NCBI GenBank assembly: GCA_031551725.1
Contig: JAVBNF010000002.1
Location: 1 to 64,000, forward strand
DNA length: 64,000 bases
Reading direction: 5' to 3'
DNA from: JAVBNF01 sp031551725
GTDB taxonomy: Bacteria > Bacteroidota > Bacteroidia > Bacteroidales > P3
Shown here piece by piece: positions 63,909-64,000 of the stretch. Under the pieces are notes generated by a model that made no database searches, was not told where the DNA came from, and worked only from the letters and a program-made list of their open reading frames with translations. Position 1 is the stretch's first letter. Each line of letters starts with the position of its first letter. Position numbers and translations under genes: made by a program.

Positions 63909-64000
63909 TTAATCGAAATAAATCAAATCCTGATCTCGATGAATGGCATTGCCATATTTAAGGGCTGTTTTTTCATCGGTACTGAAAATAAAAACACTGT
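63909..64000 (-). CDS. 3' end of a gene leading into the array, probably type V-A cas2 (partial)
   Basis: The last 29 codons of a minus-strand frame that continues past the window edge: SVFIFSTDEKTALKYGN, then AIHRDQDLIYFD and TAA. In type V-A loci the gene nearest the leader is usually cas2 (order cas12a, cas4, cas1, cas2, array), and the beta-strand-like SVFIFS start fits the last Cas2 strand. The fragment is too short to prove it. 183 bases separate the stop from the first repeat. Confidence 0.5.
   Translation of the reverse strand, partial: SVFIFSTDEKTALKYGNAIHRDQDLIYFD

Overview
The window comes from a Bacteroidetes chromosome, most likely order Bacteroidales; I cannot name a genus. Supporting signs are the TTG-N19-21-TAnnTTTG promoters typical of the phylum before many genes, a type IX secretion (T9SS) substrate with a CHU_C-type C-terminal domain, the lipoprotein GldH, a TamL-type lipoprotein Omp85 protein, and the fused str-S10-spc-alpha ribosomal gene order. 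Most genes lie on the + strand and are housekeeping.

Layout. 1-690 is gene-free and filled with dispersed repeats. 692-12267 holds gdhA, an 8.4-kb T9SS adhesin gene, prmC and truA. 12268-15022 holds a long structured 5' leader and a FISUMP/Gly-rich surface protein. 15319-28526 holds dnaX, a coiled-coil gene and zapA, 6S RNA, rny, a thioesterase gene on the minus strand, dnaA, an rsmI-like gene, rarA, ricT, gldH and a class A PBP. 28676-29305 is an ORF6N-domain gene of phage type. 29493-48242 is one run of 33 translation and transcription genes, rpsL to rplQ, including secY, map, infA and rpoA. 48401-57143 holds rarD (-), mnmA, a second FISUMP gene with the same structured leader, a PagL-like gene (-), tRNA-Ala (-), two yitT genes (-) and fbaA. 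57158-62266 is an envelope and cofactor cluster: an outer-membrane barrel, tamL, a plsC-like acyltransferase, queD and apbE.

62266-64000 is the most unusual part and carries two generations of CRISPR-Cas. On the minus strand at 62461-62985 lie decayed pieces in type II-C order: a cas9-like 3' end, a cas1 5' end whose ATG has become ATA, and a cas2 3' end. One degenerate type II-C-like repeat sits at 62266. A 12-repeat type V-A (Cas12a) array, also read on the minus strand, abuts the cas9-like remnant. It has a matching promoter in its leader, and upstream of that is the 3' end of a gene, probably cas2, that runs off the right edge. cas12a itself would lie beyond position 64000.

The other strong unexplained signal is a structured RNA of about 175 nt found twice, at 12492-12666 and 50676-50850. 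In both places it lies in a roughly 280-nt 5' leader of a FISUMP gene. The lower helices differ by compensatory changes, while a 48-nt top region is identical.

Short repeats (palindromes, heptads, CTGCG-type arrays) are scattered through the window and several have entered reading frames: prmC, truA, dnaX, the signal region of the first FISUMP gene, and probably ricT and the barrel gene at 57158.
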